DNA of 64,000 bases from Guadua angustifolia (lineage: Eukaryota > Streptophyta > Magnoliopsida > Poales > Poaceae). The stretch spans positions 68,824,525 through 68,888,524 of the forward strand of contig CM070500.1 of the NCBI GenBank assembly GCA_036346375.1, in the 5' to 3' direction. Below the pieces are notes generated by a model. That model saw only the letters and a program-made list of their open reading frames with translations, did no database searches and was not told where the DNA came from. Every line of letters begins with the position of its first letter. Position 1 is the first letter of the stretch. Below, one piece after another: positions 10,401-23,600 of this stretch. The position numbers and the translations under genes are program-made.

Positions 10401-11481
10401 AATACATACTTTCTTTGGTGTTTCAGCAGAGAAAATCATGATAAGGCCCCTATAAAACTCCATCTATGTGGTCATGCCCGCTAAGGTTTCACTACTGGTA
10501 GGATTAAACCGCCCAGTCCAGAATCCCCCTTTTGCGTTGCGTGGCAGCCTTACACTCACTTCCGCTTTCAACCTAATGGCATGACTATCCATGGTATGTC
10601 GCAATACGGATAGCCAGGTTCGTCCCATTCCAGACTTGTGGTAGTACGATATGGCTTTACATTCAGCGTAACACAGATTGGTCCTTAACTAACTAGGCAA
10701 GCTTTCCACAACCCTCGTGCCTCACACACCCACTTGCCAACCATTCTCGCCCGGTCTAAACCACATTTTTAATTTTCAACTTGATGCCGCAAGCAGTATA
10801 GAATTTCACATAAAATGATAAAACCTTTGAATAGAACTTTATTTACCTTAAATTCCCAAAAGGTCCTAATCTTGTTTCTAAGCATGTCTAAGTATATATC
10901 TAATCATTTTGATATTTTATATATGTCTTAGGGTTGCAACGGAACAAGGTATTCAAATTTACAAGGTGGTCTTAATCAATTTGGAGATTAGCTACTTTCA
11001 TTTAGATTGGGACTGAAATTATGTTGTTAAAATTATGCATGCAATAATTTAAATTCAAAATATAATTTTAAATTCTAGGATCAATATGTTCAAGGATTTG
11101 TAACTTGCCTTGATTGTAGAGTAGCTGCTCGAGATCGTCGGCCACGAACTCTTCTAGCTATCCGAAATCTAAACATGAAAAACATCCAAATTCAAATAAA
11201 ACTCAAATAAATTCAAATAAAATATCAAACTAGCATAAAAGTGAAATTTATAATTTTAGATGAATTTAGAAAGAAAAATGGAGCCAAACGGAGTTTGAAC
11301 GGACTAAAAGGGCTCCCAAAAATTTAAAACGAAAAGAAAAAGGTTTTTTTTCTGAATTTTTAGATTTATTTTTCTATTGGAAATTTTATTATAGTTCATG
11401 ATGTTAGCAGCCATCAGCCTCTCTCTCTCTATTTTTTTATTTCTCTTTTTTTTTTCTTCTCCACACTGGCTGGCTCACGCT

Positions 11482-12015
11482 TAGTGGTGGGAATTTTTAA
11501 ACGAAAACAAAATTACCGAACTGAACCGAATTAACCGATTATTTTAGTTTTTGGTTTTCAGTTCAGTTTTTATTTTGGTATAATTTGGTTTTTGGTGTTC
11601 GGTTCGGTTTTGCACTTCTAAAAACTGAAATAACCGAATAGCCCATATACAATACTACTTTTGTAATGTTCTTCCTAAAACAACTAAATAATTCTCATGT
11701 TCTAATACATTTATGCATATGTTTGGTATATTCATATGTTCTATTATACTTATATTGTAATGACCTATGAATATTGTGTTGTTTATCTCTACTCTGTGTT
11801 GTAATATGAGAAGGATTAAATCTAATCTACCTAATGAATATTAATATTTCGGTTAACCCAAAATCTGAATTCACTAAACCAAAATATTTTGGTTAATTCG
11901 GTTCGGTTTTTTATTTTGGTCCGAGAAATTCGGTTGTCACTTTCCAAAAACCGAATTATTTTAAAACAAAAAAAACCGAATTGATCAAACTGAAAAAACC
12001 GAATGCCCACCCCTA
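11482..12015. mobile_element. hAT-like non-autonomous element
   Basis: Terminal inverted repeats TAGTGGTGGGAA and, inverted, TAGGGGTGGGCATTC, followed inward by multiple 'GGTTCGGTT' / 'AACCGAATT' blocks in opposite orientations. The 8-bp flanks are ctcacgct and ctcatgat (6 of 8 identical), consistent with an aged 8-bp hAT duplication. The element is 534 bp and has no transposase. Confidence 0.65.
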
Positions 12016-12314
12016 CTCATGATCTCTATCCCCATGGCGCCTAGAAAAAAACGGCCAGGGGGCGACCGGCTGGGCCCGGCCGGTGGTGGTTGGCACGGCG
12101 GGGCCGGTAGAGTGGTGGCGGCGTTGGGGGAGGTTGGCTGGCTGCCGGAGACGGCGAGGAAGATGGTGACTGGAGCACAAAAAAGAACAGTGATTCTTGC
12201 CTTTTTTTGGTGAAATGTTGGCGAATTAATTCAGGGAAAGTTGCAAAATGGATAGATAGTTGAGTTGTGCATGCAATGCTCCCTTTTGTAGCCCGAGAGG
12301 AGGACTTGATGGGG

Positions 12315-15300
12315 TGTAGGGTCGAGGATGCGCCTAGAGGGGGGGTGAATAGGCGTTTTACAAAATTCGATCGCTTACAATCAATCGCTCTAATTCAACC
12401 CCTAAATCAAAGCCTAATTAATTTATATGCGGAAGCGATAATCTAGGTTTTGACAATTAAAGCCTAAATAAACTAGGCTCACTATGTGCACTAACTAAAT
12501 TATGTCTCTAAGCTAGAATTGCTAAATTGAACTAATCAATAATACTAAGCAATTCTACAATCAAGCAATCATGAATATATCAATAATGTAAATACTTGAA
12601 TGTAAATGAGACAAGAGACAAGCAGCGTTTTTCGTGGTGTTAGGAGACTTGCGGTCTCCCTAGTCCACGTTGAGGCAAGCCCGACGACTCGGACCGGCTC
12701 CGCTCGAGCACCCGCCTCTTTCCACTAGTCGTGGTTTTTCACGCTCGCTGTAGGGCTCAACCCGAACCTTCACAAACTTGCCGGGCTTCTCACACCTTGA
12801 GAGCTCCGCGCCGACGCCTCGCCCCGTCTAGGAGTCGGCAACCTCCAAGAGAATAGGCCGCCCTCCGCTTGACCTTCACCGAGCACAACACATGCGCTCG
12901 GCGATCACCAAGTGCAACACATGCACAAGGACCTCACTCAAGTGCAACACATGCACTAGAGCTCACTCAAACCACTTCTAATTGCAACACATGCAATTAG
13001 TTCACTTTTAGCTCAAGAACCAAAGAGAGGAGAGCAACACATGCACACACACCTCCCACACAAAGATCAAGCTGCAGCCCCAAGCCCCCAAGGGGGTATT
13101 TATAGCCTCCACCAAAGAAACTAGCCGTTTGGGGGCAAAACGGGCGAAATCAGCGATTTCCGGTCCGACCGGACCTCTCCCGGTCCGACCGACCCTCACA
13201 GGGCAACGGTCGGAAAAACGATCGCTTCTGCGGCCGAATGCTGCTCGCCGGTCCGACCGGACTTCCACCGTCGCACCGCCGCAAAACTCAGCCAAACACA
13301 AAACATGCGCTCATCGGAAAATCCACGCCGCCGCGGGCGGTCCGACCGGCGGCCGTCCGACCGGACCGGCCGGTCCGACCGCCCAAACATGCCAACCAAA
13401 ACCTAACTCCGGTTGCCGTGAGGAGGCGGTCCAACAGCTGCCCGTCGCGGTCCCGCCATGCCATGCACCGCCGGCCAGCCGCGTCGCCTGCATCAACCTC
13501 CAGCCTTGATCGCCGCATGATTACACCGCCCGGCGGCGCCAGCCCTAGGGCAGTCCGATTGGACGAGCCGGTCCGACCGCCACTTTGGCGGTCCGACCGG
13601 CCACCACCTCAGGTGACACCGCCCGGCCTCCATTTCTTCCCAAACAATTCTCCAAAAATCCAAATCCTATTCCTTGAGCCGTAAAGATGATCAACACATT
13701 ATCATACATACGTGCAAAACGCATTTGCACCAAACTAGCTCATGCTCAAAGAATTCAACCGAATTGCGAAAACGCATTCCGCAAATCAACACCGAACTTA
13801 CGCGATCAATCCTCTAGCCATGTAAGGATCAACACATGATCCCGACACTTTGCAAAACACATTTGCAAATGCCAACACATGCTCTAGGATCGACACGCAT
13901 AATTCCAACGCTCATTTGCAAAACACATTTACACAACCGCAACCAACTCAAGATCTATTTGCAAAACGTATTAAGCAAATCAAACTCGAGTTTATGAGAT
14001 TAATCCCCCTAGCCATGTGAAGGTCAACACAAGACCCGGTCAACTTGCCAACACCCGTTGCAAGCCCCACTCACATGCTCTCGGGATACCGGACTCATAA
14101 ACCTCGGTTTATTCGCTGTGAACTTGCAAATAACACGATAAACATCATTTCATGCTTGAGCACTACTCTTTGCAACACATGCAAAAGTCTAGCTCCAAGC
14201 AACATCAAATCAAGATGCATGAACTCTTTAATTGCAACACATGCAATTTTCTAGTTCAATGCAATACCAAACCAAACTTCAACTCAAACCAAATCACTTG
14301 TATGAGCTCTCTACTACTTAACACATGCAAGCCTCTAGCTCCATACAATCACACAAATATCAAATCATGCTTGAGCTCTCTCCTTTTGCAACACATGCAA
14401 AACTTAGCTCCAAGCAACACCAAGGTTTTATAAAGATTGTTTTGAACCAAAACGTGAAGCTTCAACTAATGCAACACATGCAAAAGTGAACTTCACGCAA
14501 AAATAACGACTAGCTTATCCTATTTGCAACACATGCAAATCAAAGCATAATCTGAAAACCAAATACATATACTCTTTCATCTTTGCAACACATGCAAATC
14601 CGAGCATAATGCAAAACAACCAAGCATAAGCTTAACCCATTCGCAACACATGCCAAATGGTTAACCCTCATGCAAAAACCAAATCCAAATGGTTTGAGCT
14701 CGAGTGAGCAGCGAATGAGATCACCAACACATGATGAAACTCAAGCGAAAGAGGCAACCCCTCTTAATAGTACGGCGATAAATAACTAGACACAAAGACT
14801 AGAAAGTCCTTAGCCTATCTACTTATACCTTCGCCGCCACGCATAAGCAATCCCTTTGGGGTCTTTAAGATCATCACTTGATACTCCCGGATCATCACTC
14901 TTCTTTTCTTGGGATACATCCTTGGCGTCCATCAACTCTTGATGCCATCCAAGTCCCGTTCTCATCCATCTTTGGACCTAACTCAATCACAACTCATAAA
15001 ATTGTTAGTCCAAGATGCATGGTTGTCTCAATCATCTCTTGCACTCCATTAACACATAATGGATGCCTTTAGATCAATTGAGCACAACCCTAAATCACTT
15101 GAAATGATTTATGTATGTCTTAAGTACAATAATGCAACTCATGCCTTATTATACTTAAGAACTATTCATTGTCCTTTCTTAATCACGAAACACCATCAAC
15201 ACATGATGAAGTGTTCTCTAATGATTAACACGACAAATGAACTCAATTTAAATCATCATTTAAATTGATTCTTCAAGTTAGGTGTGAACTCCCTAAATAT

Positions 15301-15619
15301 GTGCATCCATGTAATATATGGATTGGGAAACATGATACACATTTTGTGGTTAATATAACGGGATATTCATACTTTAACTTGACTCCAAAGTATGCAACTA
15401 ATATTAAGATGAATATGCAAACATACCTTGGGTTTTCCATTTTTCAATGCGATGAGACTAAACAAAGATATTCTAAATAAACAAGTTAGTCTTGATACAA
15501 GATTTGTCATTAATAATAATATCGCATTAGGGGATAATCTTAATCTGAGATTTGTCATTAACAATAGATTAGATTTGTCATTAACATCAAAACCACAACT
15601 AATGATGGTTGAACTTACA
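12315..15619 (-). repeat. 3' LTR of the gag-only Sirevirus-like element
   Basis: 3305 bp, TGTAGGG...ACTTACA on the plus strand. TATA box (minus) at 13097-13104, GC-rich palindromes at 13155-13620, and ACACA-loop hairpins on both sides of that block (for example 13849-13869 with the 8-bp stem TTTGCAAA). Closely similar to 20631-23922. Confidence 0.9.
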
Positions 15620-15631
15620 ATCTCCCCTTTT
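15620..15631 (-). promoter_or_regulatory. polypurine tract
   Basis: AAAAGGGGAGAT on the minus strand abuts the 3' LTR and is the expected plus-strand DNA primer. Confidence 0.8.
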
Positions 15632-16020
15632 GGTGATTAATGACAAATCCAAGCTTAATGAGCACATTTGGATTAAAACTAACATATCGAGAGAGTTTAA
15701 GCTATTTGAATACATATGCATATTTTCAACAATATAGGCATTGACAATTTTAGAATGCATATGAGAATTAATTCTCCCTTAATCATATTAAGCTCTCTTT
15801 TAAACCAAATGCCAAATGAAATTAAGCTTCCATAATTCTCCCCTTTTGGCATTAAACACCAAAAATGGAAAACTAAAAGATTATCTTGAAAGACATTCTC
15901 CTTTTTAAACATTTATCATTAATAAGATTTATCATTATTTCCCCTTATGGCATTTTTAAATTTGAAAAACATTCTCCCTTTTATTTAATTATCCTCCCTT
16001 TTAGCATTTAACCATTTCTT
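15632..16020 (-). repeat. additional polypurine tracts
   Basis: Several further AAAAGGGGAGAA / AAAAGGGAG type tracts (minus strand) follow within 400 bp, near 15775, 15838, 15900, 15940, 15975 and 15990. Multiple PPTs upstream of the 3' LTR are a reported Sirevirus trait. Confidence 0.65.
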
Positions 16021-16219
16021 TTTAATGAAGGTCATATAAAATTAGAATGCATACTTATGACCTTGGAGTGGAATTTGAAGAACTTAAGCCAAATGAAAAA
16101 GATAGGCAATGAAATCCCAAATGAAAAGGATATACAAGGAATAAAACAAGTTTTCATTTGAAATATGGCCTGATACTAAAAGAAGAAAAACTCGAGAATA
16201 GACCATATTAGGGATTTTG

Positions 16220-17200
16220 GATACCACTTTAAAAGAAATAAGCACTTTGCAAATATGGATACCACTTGTAAATACAAATAAGCATAAAAAGCAATGAAGG
16301 GTATCGCACGGTTTATTTGAAACGCATTCAAATAATTCACTCCTCATTTTATTAGGCTTTGCAAATTTCAATATGATTCTTTTAAAGAATCCAACACTTT
16401 GCCTAATAGGGACAAACGAGGAACCCAAAGGAATAGATACCACTTGAGACAATAGATACCACTTGTAAAATTAATCTCAAGGGTTTGCTTGAAGATCAAA
16501 GGAAATGAGCCTTTTCAAATTTTGATTTAAGAACAAAACTCAACGATAGATTTTCCTCTTTTAAGTATTTCAACACATAAAGATTCTCACACAGAGAAGT
16601 CTTAGGCGGTTGAACTTACAATTTGAATTTGAGAGGAAATTCTTAATCAAGAATGTGGGTATCGGAAAGATACTACAAAGAGGCAATGAAATACCACTTA
16701 TAGGAAATAATTGAATTCAATGATACCACTTAAAAGGAATCCATATAATCAAGGATATCTTATAAGAAATGAGCAATAAAGTCCAAGATACCATTTGGAG
16801 AAAAGAATCTCAATTATATCACTTGTAAGCATATGGATGAATAAATCCTCAATTGATACCACTTAGGATCAACTCACGAAGAATTGATACCACTTGAAAT
16901 AATTTATCGATAAGATCGATGGGTATCAGAGCAATATAATCAGAGCATCATATACTTACGGGTATCAAAAGTTCAAGAAGGATCAATAAAATCTCAAAGA
17001 TTTAGTATCGAGCACAATAAAGACATGATCTCACTTGGAAGCATTAAAGTGCCCCAAAACTTGCAATGAATAAACTCCCAAGATATTCAACAAGTGAATT
17101 ATGGAGTTATTTGCATTTGAATTGCACAAGTTTTGTCTTTTCAAAAGATCAAGTGAAAAACACTCTTTAAAATAATTAAAGTGCTCATAACTGATACTAC
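16220..17200 (-). repeat. array of PBS/LTR-junction look-alikes (AAGTGGTATC)
   Basis: On the plus strand GATACCACTT(G) occurs at 16220, 16258, 16436, 16455, 16722, 16855 and 16886, with near copies at about 16689, 16775 and 17190. On the minus strand this reads (C)AAGTGGTATC, the sequence that joins the LTR end to the true PBS at 20632-20622. Two copies (16258, 16455) extend to TTTACAAGTGGTATC. No reading frame spans them. Confidence 0.75.
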
Positions 17201-18850
17201 TTGAAAACTTGACCAAACAAATTTTAGAATTTTTCAAATTTTGCACAAATAAACTTTGGGATCATAAGAAGCTATTGCAAAAAGAATTTTTGAAAAAGGA
17301 AGTTCCAATCAAAAGATATCCCAAAGCAAACCTCGAAAAATCTGAAATTTCAGAACAAACTGCGCCATGGCGGTCTGACCGCCCCATGTCCGTCCAACAA
17401 GCCCTAAGGCGGTGCAACTGCAGGGGGCGGTTGGACCGCCCCTGACAAATGAGACAATTCAAATTTTTGCAAATTTTGACAAAAACGATTCAAATGAAGT
17501 CCAAAAATATGAAATTTTGCAGAGATGAACTTTGGACTAATTAGAAGGTATTGCAAAAGAATTTTCTCAAAATCAATTTTATTTCAAAAGATATGGCAAT
17601 TTGCGCTTTGAGGCGTAAACGAAATCGATTTTCACGAAAAGCCTCAAAATGCACTTCGGTTTGGATTTCATTGCAATTCCTTTTCCATGGCTTAGATAGG
17701 TGTATCAAGATTGTTTCTAGCCAAGATTTATGATGAAATCCAACTCGAATGCCAACATTTTAGCTATATGCCTAAATAGGCCATTTTAGATTAAATCAAA
17801 TCGTTTTTGAGCCGAATTAGGTTTCAACATAATATTTTCATTTTGAAAGCTTGTAAATCATTTGAAATACATAATACAATACTTTTACAAAGCTTTTCAT
17901 AAATTTGGGCCTTTTAAATATGATTTTTGACTTTTGACCTAATTAGTCCAAATTGAAGAAGCAAAAGTCAAATTCAATTAACACAAGAATTCAAATGAAA
18001 GCAAGGGTAAGAAATTGAGATTTGAATTATGTGTATGAGTCTAAAATACCATTTTGAATCACAATTCTACACAAGAATGGATCCAAATGGAGAGACTCAC
18101 TAAGTGCAATAATATGACCATTATGAGTCAAGTATAATTTTTCGTAATTTCAAAATCAAATATCTTTTGACAAGTTGGTCTTTTGAAAATCTTTTGAACA
18201 CGAAAGTAGTTAAGAATGACCAACTCTAGGATTTTTGTTTTGGAAATACTTTCAAAATCCTTTTACTTTTAATTCTATGAAAATTATAAGTTTAAATCAA
18301 AATCAAGATACTAGTAACTAGTTTTTGGAGTTAAAACTCATTTTCTTTTCAAAATAGATTTTGTAAAGCCAAAACCTTTGAGAAACATTTCAAAAGCATT
18401 TGTATACAATTTTCAACTAGTTTTTCACAAGATTAGTAATAGTATGCAAAATTTTGACTTTTGGCTAAATGGTTGATTTTGAAAATATATATATGCACTT
18501 ATTTTAATATGGGCACACGTAGGGATGTGGTACACATGAATATGAATTAACACTCCCCCTAAATGTGCCACTATTAAACTTGCTCAAGATTTGCAATAAG
18601 AGAATAGATAAGAGGCGAGAGCAGTGGCCATAACAAGTAATCTAAATTGATATTTATTAATATTTCATTATAACCTACACAAGGCTATAAGTTTAAATAA
18701 TAATCAATTTAAATACTTGTTACCCGAGATGGCATTGGCTCATGATGGACTTTGATAATCTTCTTGCTTGACACCACTTGTAGACGAATGTAATCCTTCT
18801 CCTCTTGATGTGCAAGCGTCCAATCCATCTCTTTATTGCCTAAACATCTT
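17200..18850 (-). other. non-coding internal region with a GC-rich island
   Basis: AT-rich sequence without a supportable ORF. An island at 17362-17445 carries 'GGCGGTCTGACCGCC' and 'GGGGCGGTTGGACCGCC', the same type of palindrome found in the LTRs. Two loosely related segments (about 17210-17330 and 17455-17600) flank it, which suggests a local duplication. Confidence 0.5.
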
Positions 18851-20317
18851 TTAGACGGATTTTGGTACCCAATCCTTGTTGGGTCCGACAATGTTAGTCA
18901 CAAGAGTTTTAGGAACCCAAATGGTCCTAATTTTAGCATTATTGAAATGACTAACATGACTAGGAATAGTTTTGCGAGAATTATTCCTCCTAAACAAAAT
19001 ATTTGGATTTAAGTGAGAGGACTTAGGAGGGCATTGATATTTTGCAAAACTATTTCTAGTTTGATCTCTTCTAAGCGTATGATAATTGAAATTGTGAAAG
19101 CGGCTTAGAGGATCTAGCAATTTTAGCATATGTTTTGCTATTATTATTTTCCTAAGCATATGATCATCATGATTTTTCTTAGTCTTAGGAAATTTAGCAT
19201 TTTTAGCAAACATATTACTAGAATTACTCTTCCTATGCAAATGAATATCATTTTAGCGGCATAGGGGATTTTACAAGCTTGGCAAACACATTGCCATTCT
19301 TGTCCTTCCTAAGCAAATAATTTTCATTAATGAGAATAGGCTTAGGAGTTATACCTTTAGGACAATCCTTGCAAAGTGTCCTTTTCGGCAATTGAAGCAC
19401 GTTCGCCGTTTGGTCCTCTCTTGACCTTCTTGTTGTGCTCAATGCGGTTTGCCTCATAGTCGGTGTTGTGGCCTTGTTATCCACTTGATTAGGGCACACG
19501 GAGGCGAGATGGCCCTTCTTGTTGCACGCAAGCACTTGATGGTCTTCGAGTGGCGCGTTGTGCCTCGTCTTGCTATTCTCCCTCTTGGAGTTGTGGCGAG
19601 TCCTCGCTTGTCTTGAGGCCCTTGGCTTGCTCAAGATTTCGCCGAGGAGGGCTTTTCCTTTAACGCATCTCTTCAAGTCATTTTCCAACTTCATGACTTG
19701 AGCCTTGAGCTTATTGTTTTCCTCTACAAGGTTAGCCTCACAAGACATAGAGGAAATAATAGCGATAGAATTTGAATTAGAGCTACAAAGGCGATCATCG
19801 CTAGAAGTGGATATGCATTTATTTGATGAATTGTTTGTGATAGGAATTGAGTGAGGCAATTCATCAACTAAATTACATTGAATGCCCATATCCATACTAG
19901 CTTTAGTGAATTCCTTGAAAAGGATTTTCTCATGATTTTCTTTTAGAACATTATATTCATTTTGAAGTGAATCATGTTCTAACTTCAAAACTTTGTATTT
20001 CTTTTCTCCTTTCCAAGAAATTCATTGAGCTCCTCTAATAAATTCATAAGATCATCATATGAGGGCTCACCTTCATCATCACTTACCTCATTCTTACCTT
20101 TTCGCCATAAAGCAACGAATTTTTGATGGAATTGAAAAATCGCTGTAAACTGAGGCGGAGGTTGAGTTGACGGAGTTGTCGGTTCATCAATTGATGTAGG
20201 CGTTGAATGATCATCAACCGACACTTCCTCATCCTCATTGCAATCCTCAATTGTTGTGGATGATTCAAATTTATCTTGAAGTTTGATCCACATTTCATGG
20301 CGCTTGAGAGGTTGCAT
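18700..20317 (-). pseudogene. Sirevirus-like gag, broken
   Basis: Reading leftward from 20317, the product has an acidic/Pro-Thr segment, then a coiled-coil-like segment (VEENNKLKAQVMKLENDLKR), then a zinc-knuckle remnant CNKKGHLASVCP. Near 18870-18900 it reads IWVPKTLVTNIVGPNKDWVPK, a block typical of the C-terminus of Opie/SIRE-type gag. The zinc knuckle lacks its first Cys pair unless one base is changed. The reading frame shifts at about 19985-20000 inside an A-rich run (the two frames overlap by four bases), and again near 19245. A stop follows WVPKSV, and pol does not follow. A Gag of this kind would form the RNA-packaging particle in the cytoplasm. Family identity is by motif and coiled coil only. 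Confidence 0.7.
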
Positions 20318-20610
20318 ATGAGATTAAATATTTCTCGCTCACAACACTAAATAAAGCATTAGTAGCTTGGCGTCGAGATGTAGACATTTCTCCTCTCCTT
20401 TAGTTGGAGCAATTTCATTTAGTGGAGAAGAAATGCCGACATCTCGATCCACCAAATTTGTGGGCTCATGGATTTAAAATGATCGATCATAAATAATTTC
20501 CATTGAGCATAATTTGATTCGTTTAGCATGAGTGGATCGTGAGAGTGCACTAAACCGCTAGGCGCCATCCTTTTTTTACTCTCTAGACGGTTAAGCCTAA
20601 AATGAGAGTG

Positions 20611-20628
20611 ACCGTGGCTCTGATACCA
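20611..20628 (-). promoter_or_regulatory. primer-binding site, tRNA-Met type
   Basis: TGGTATCAGAGCCACGGT on the minus strand, two bases (AG) after the 5' LTR end. It matches the complement of the initiator tRNA-Met 3' end that plant Copia elements commonly use. Confidence 0.9.
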
Positions 20629-20630
20629 CT

Positions 20631-23600
20631 TGTAGGGTCGAGGATGCGCCTAGAGGGGGGGTGAATAGGCGTTTTACAAAATTCGATCGCACAATCAATC
20701 GCTCTAATTCAACCCTAAATCAAAGCCTAATTAATTTATATCACGGAAGCGATAATCTAGGTTTTGACAATTAAAGCCTAAATAAACTAGGCTCACTATG
20801 TGCACTAACTAAATTATGTCTCTAAGCTAGAATTGCTAAATTGAACTAATCAATAATACTAAGCAATTCTACAATCAAGCAATCATGAATATATCAACAA
20901 TGTAAATACTTGAATGTAAATGAGACAAGAGACAAGCAGCGTTTTTCCGTGGTGTTAGGAGACTTGCGGTCTCCCCTAGTCCACGTTGAGGCAAGCCCGA
21001 CGACTCGGACCGGCTCCCGCTCGAGCACCCGCCTCTTTCCACTAGTCGTGGTTTTTCACGCTCGCGCGTAGGCTCAACCCGAACCTTCACAAACTTGCCG
21101 GGGCTTCTCACACCTTGAGAGCTCCGCGCCACGCCCTCGCCCGTCTAGGAGTCGACAACCTCCAAGAGAATAGGCCGCTCCTCCGCTTGACCTTCACCGA
21201 GCACAACACATGCGCTCCGGCGATCACCAAGTGCAACACATGCACAAGGACCTCACTCAAGTGCAACACATGCACTAGAGCTCACTCAAACCACTTCTAA
21301 TTGCAACACATGCAATTAGTTCACTTTTAGCTCAAGAACCAAAGAGAGGAGAGCAACACATGCACACACACCTCCCACACAGCATCAATACTGCAGCCCC
21401 AAGCCCCCCAAGGGGGTATTTATAGCCTCCACCAAAGAAACTAGCCGTTTGGGGGCAAAACGGGCGAAATCAGCGATTTCCGGTCCGACCGGACCTCTCC
21501 CGGTCCGACCGACCCTCACAGGGCAACGGTCGGGCGCAACGACGATTCTTGGCGGCGAATACCTTCTTGGTCCGACCGGACTTCCACCGTCGCACCGCCG
21601 CAAAACTCAGCCAAAACAAAAACATGCGCTCTTGGAAAATCCACGCCGCCGCAGGCGGTCCGACCGCCGGCCGGTCCGGCCGGACCGGGCCGTCCGGCCG
21701 CCCAAACATGCCAACCAAAACCTAACTCGGTTGCCGTGAGGAGGCCAGTCAACCGCTGCCGTCTTGGTCCGCCGCCAAGCATGCACTGCCGCTCCCAGCC
21801 GCCCGGTCGCCACCGCAGACCTCGGCCTTGATCGCACCAGATTACACCGCCCGGCAGCTTGACCCTAGGGCGGTCATTGAACCGAGCAGTCCGGCGCCCG
21901 CTGGCGGTCCGGCCAAGCCACCACCTCGAGTGACACCGCCCGCCTCCATTTCTTCCCAAACAATTCTCCAAAATCCAAATCCTATTCCTTGAGCCGTAAA
22001 GATGATCAACACATTATCATACATACGTGCAAAACGCATTTGCACCAAACTAGCTCATGCTCAAAGAATTCAACCGAATTAAGCGCATTCCGCAAATCAA
22101 CACGAACTTACGCGATCAATCCTCTAGCCATGTAAGGATCAACACATGATCCCGACACTTTGCAAAACACATTTGCAAATGCCAACACATGCTCTAGGAT
22201 CGAAACGCATAATTCAACGCTCATTTGCAAAACACATTTACACAACGCAACCAACTCAAGATCTATTTGCAAAACGTATTAAGCAAATCAAACTCGAGTT
22301 TATGAGATTAATCCCCTAGCCATGTGAAGGTCAACACAAGACCGGTCAACTTGCCAACACCGTTGCAAGCCCCACTCACATGCTCTCGGGATCTGGACTC
22401 ATAAACCTCGGTTTATTCGCTGTGAACTTGCAAATAACACGATAAACATCATTTCATGCTTGAGCACTACTCTTTGCAACACATGCAAAAGTCTAGCTCC
22501 AAGCAACATCAAATCAAGATGCATGAACTCTTTAATTGCAACACATGCAATTTTCTAGTTCAATGCAATACCAAAACCAAACTTCAACTCAAACCAAATC
22601 ACTTGTATGAGCTCTCTACTGCAACACATGCAAGCCTCTAGCTCCATACAATCACACAAATATCAAATCATGCTTGAGCTCTCTCCTTTTGCAACACATG
22701 CAAAACTTAGCTCCAAGCAACACCAAGGTTTTATAAAGATTGTTTGAACCAAAGCGTGAAGCTTCAACTAATGCAACACATGCAAAAGTGAACTTCACGC
22801 AAAAATAACGCACTAGCTTATCCTATTTGCAACACATGCAAATCAAAGCATAATCTGAAAACCAAATACATATACTCTTTCATCTTTGCAACACATGCAA
22901 ATCCGAGCATAATGCAAAACAACCAAGCATAAGCTTAACCCATTAGCAACACATGCCAAATGGTTAACCCTCATGCAAAACCAAATCCAAATGGTTTGAG
23001 CTCGAGTGAGCAGCGAATGAGATCACCAACACATGATGAAACTCAAGCGAAAGAGGCAACCCCTCTTAATAGTACGGCGATAAATAACTAGACACAAAGA
23101 CTAGAAAGTCCTTAGCCTATCTACTTATACCTTCGCCACAGCGCAAGCAATCCCCTTTGGGGTCTTTAAGATCATCACTTGATACTCCCGGGATCATCAC
23201 TCTTCTTTTCTTCGGGATACATCCTTGGCGTCCATCAACTCTTGATGCCATCCAAGTCCGTTCTCATCCATCTTTGGACCTAACTCAATCACAACTCATA
23301 AAATTGTTAGTCCAAGATGCATGGTTGTCTCAATCATCTCTTGCACTCCATTAACACATAATGGATGCCTTTAGATCAATTGAGCACAACCTAAATCACT
23401 TGAAATGATTTATGTATGTCTTAAGTACAATAATGCAACTCATGCCTTATTATACTTAAGAACTATTCATTGTCCTTTCTTAATCACGAAACACCATCAA
23501 CACATGATGAAGTGTTCTCTAATGATTAACACGACAAATGAACTCAATTTAAATCATCATTTAAATTGATTCTTCAAGTTAGGTGTGAACTCCCCTAAAT

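Noticed and set aside
13129..13684. Several overlapping Arg/Pro-rich frames on both strands
   Set aside because: They arise from the palindromic CGGTCCGACCG block of the LTR. Frames are open on both strands at once, and the twin LTR does not preserve them.
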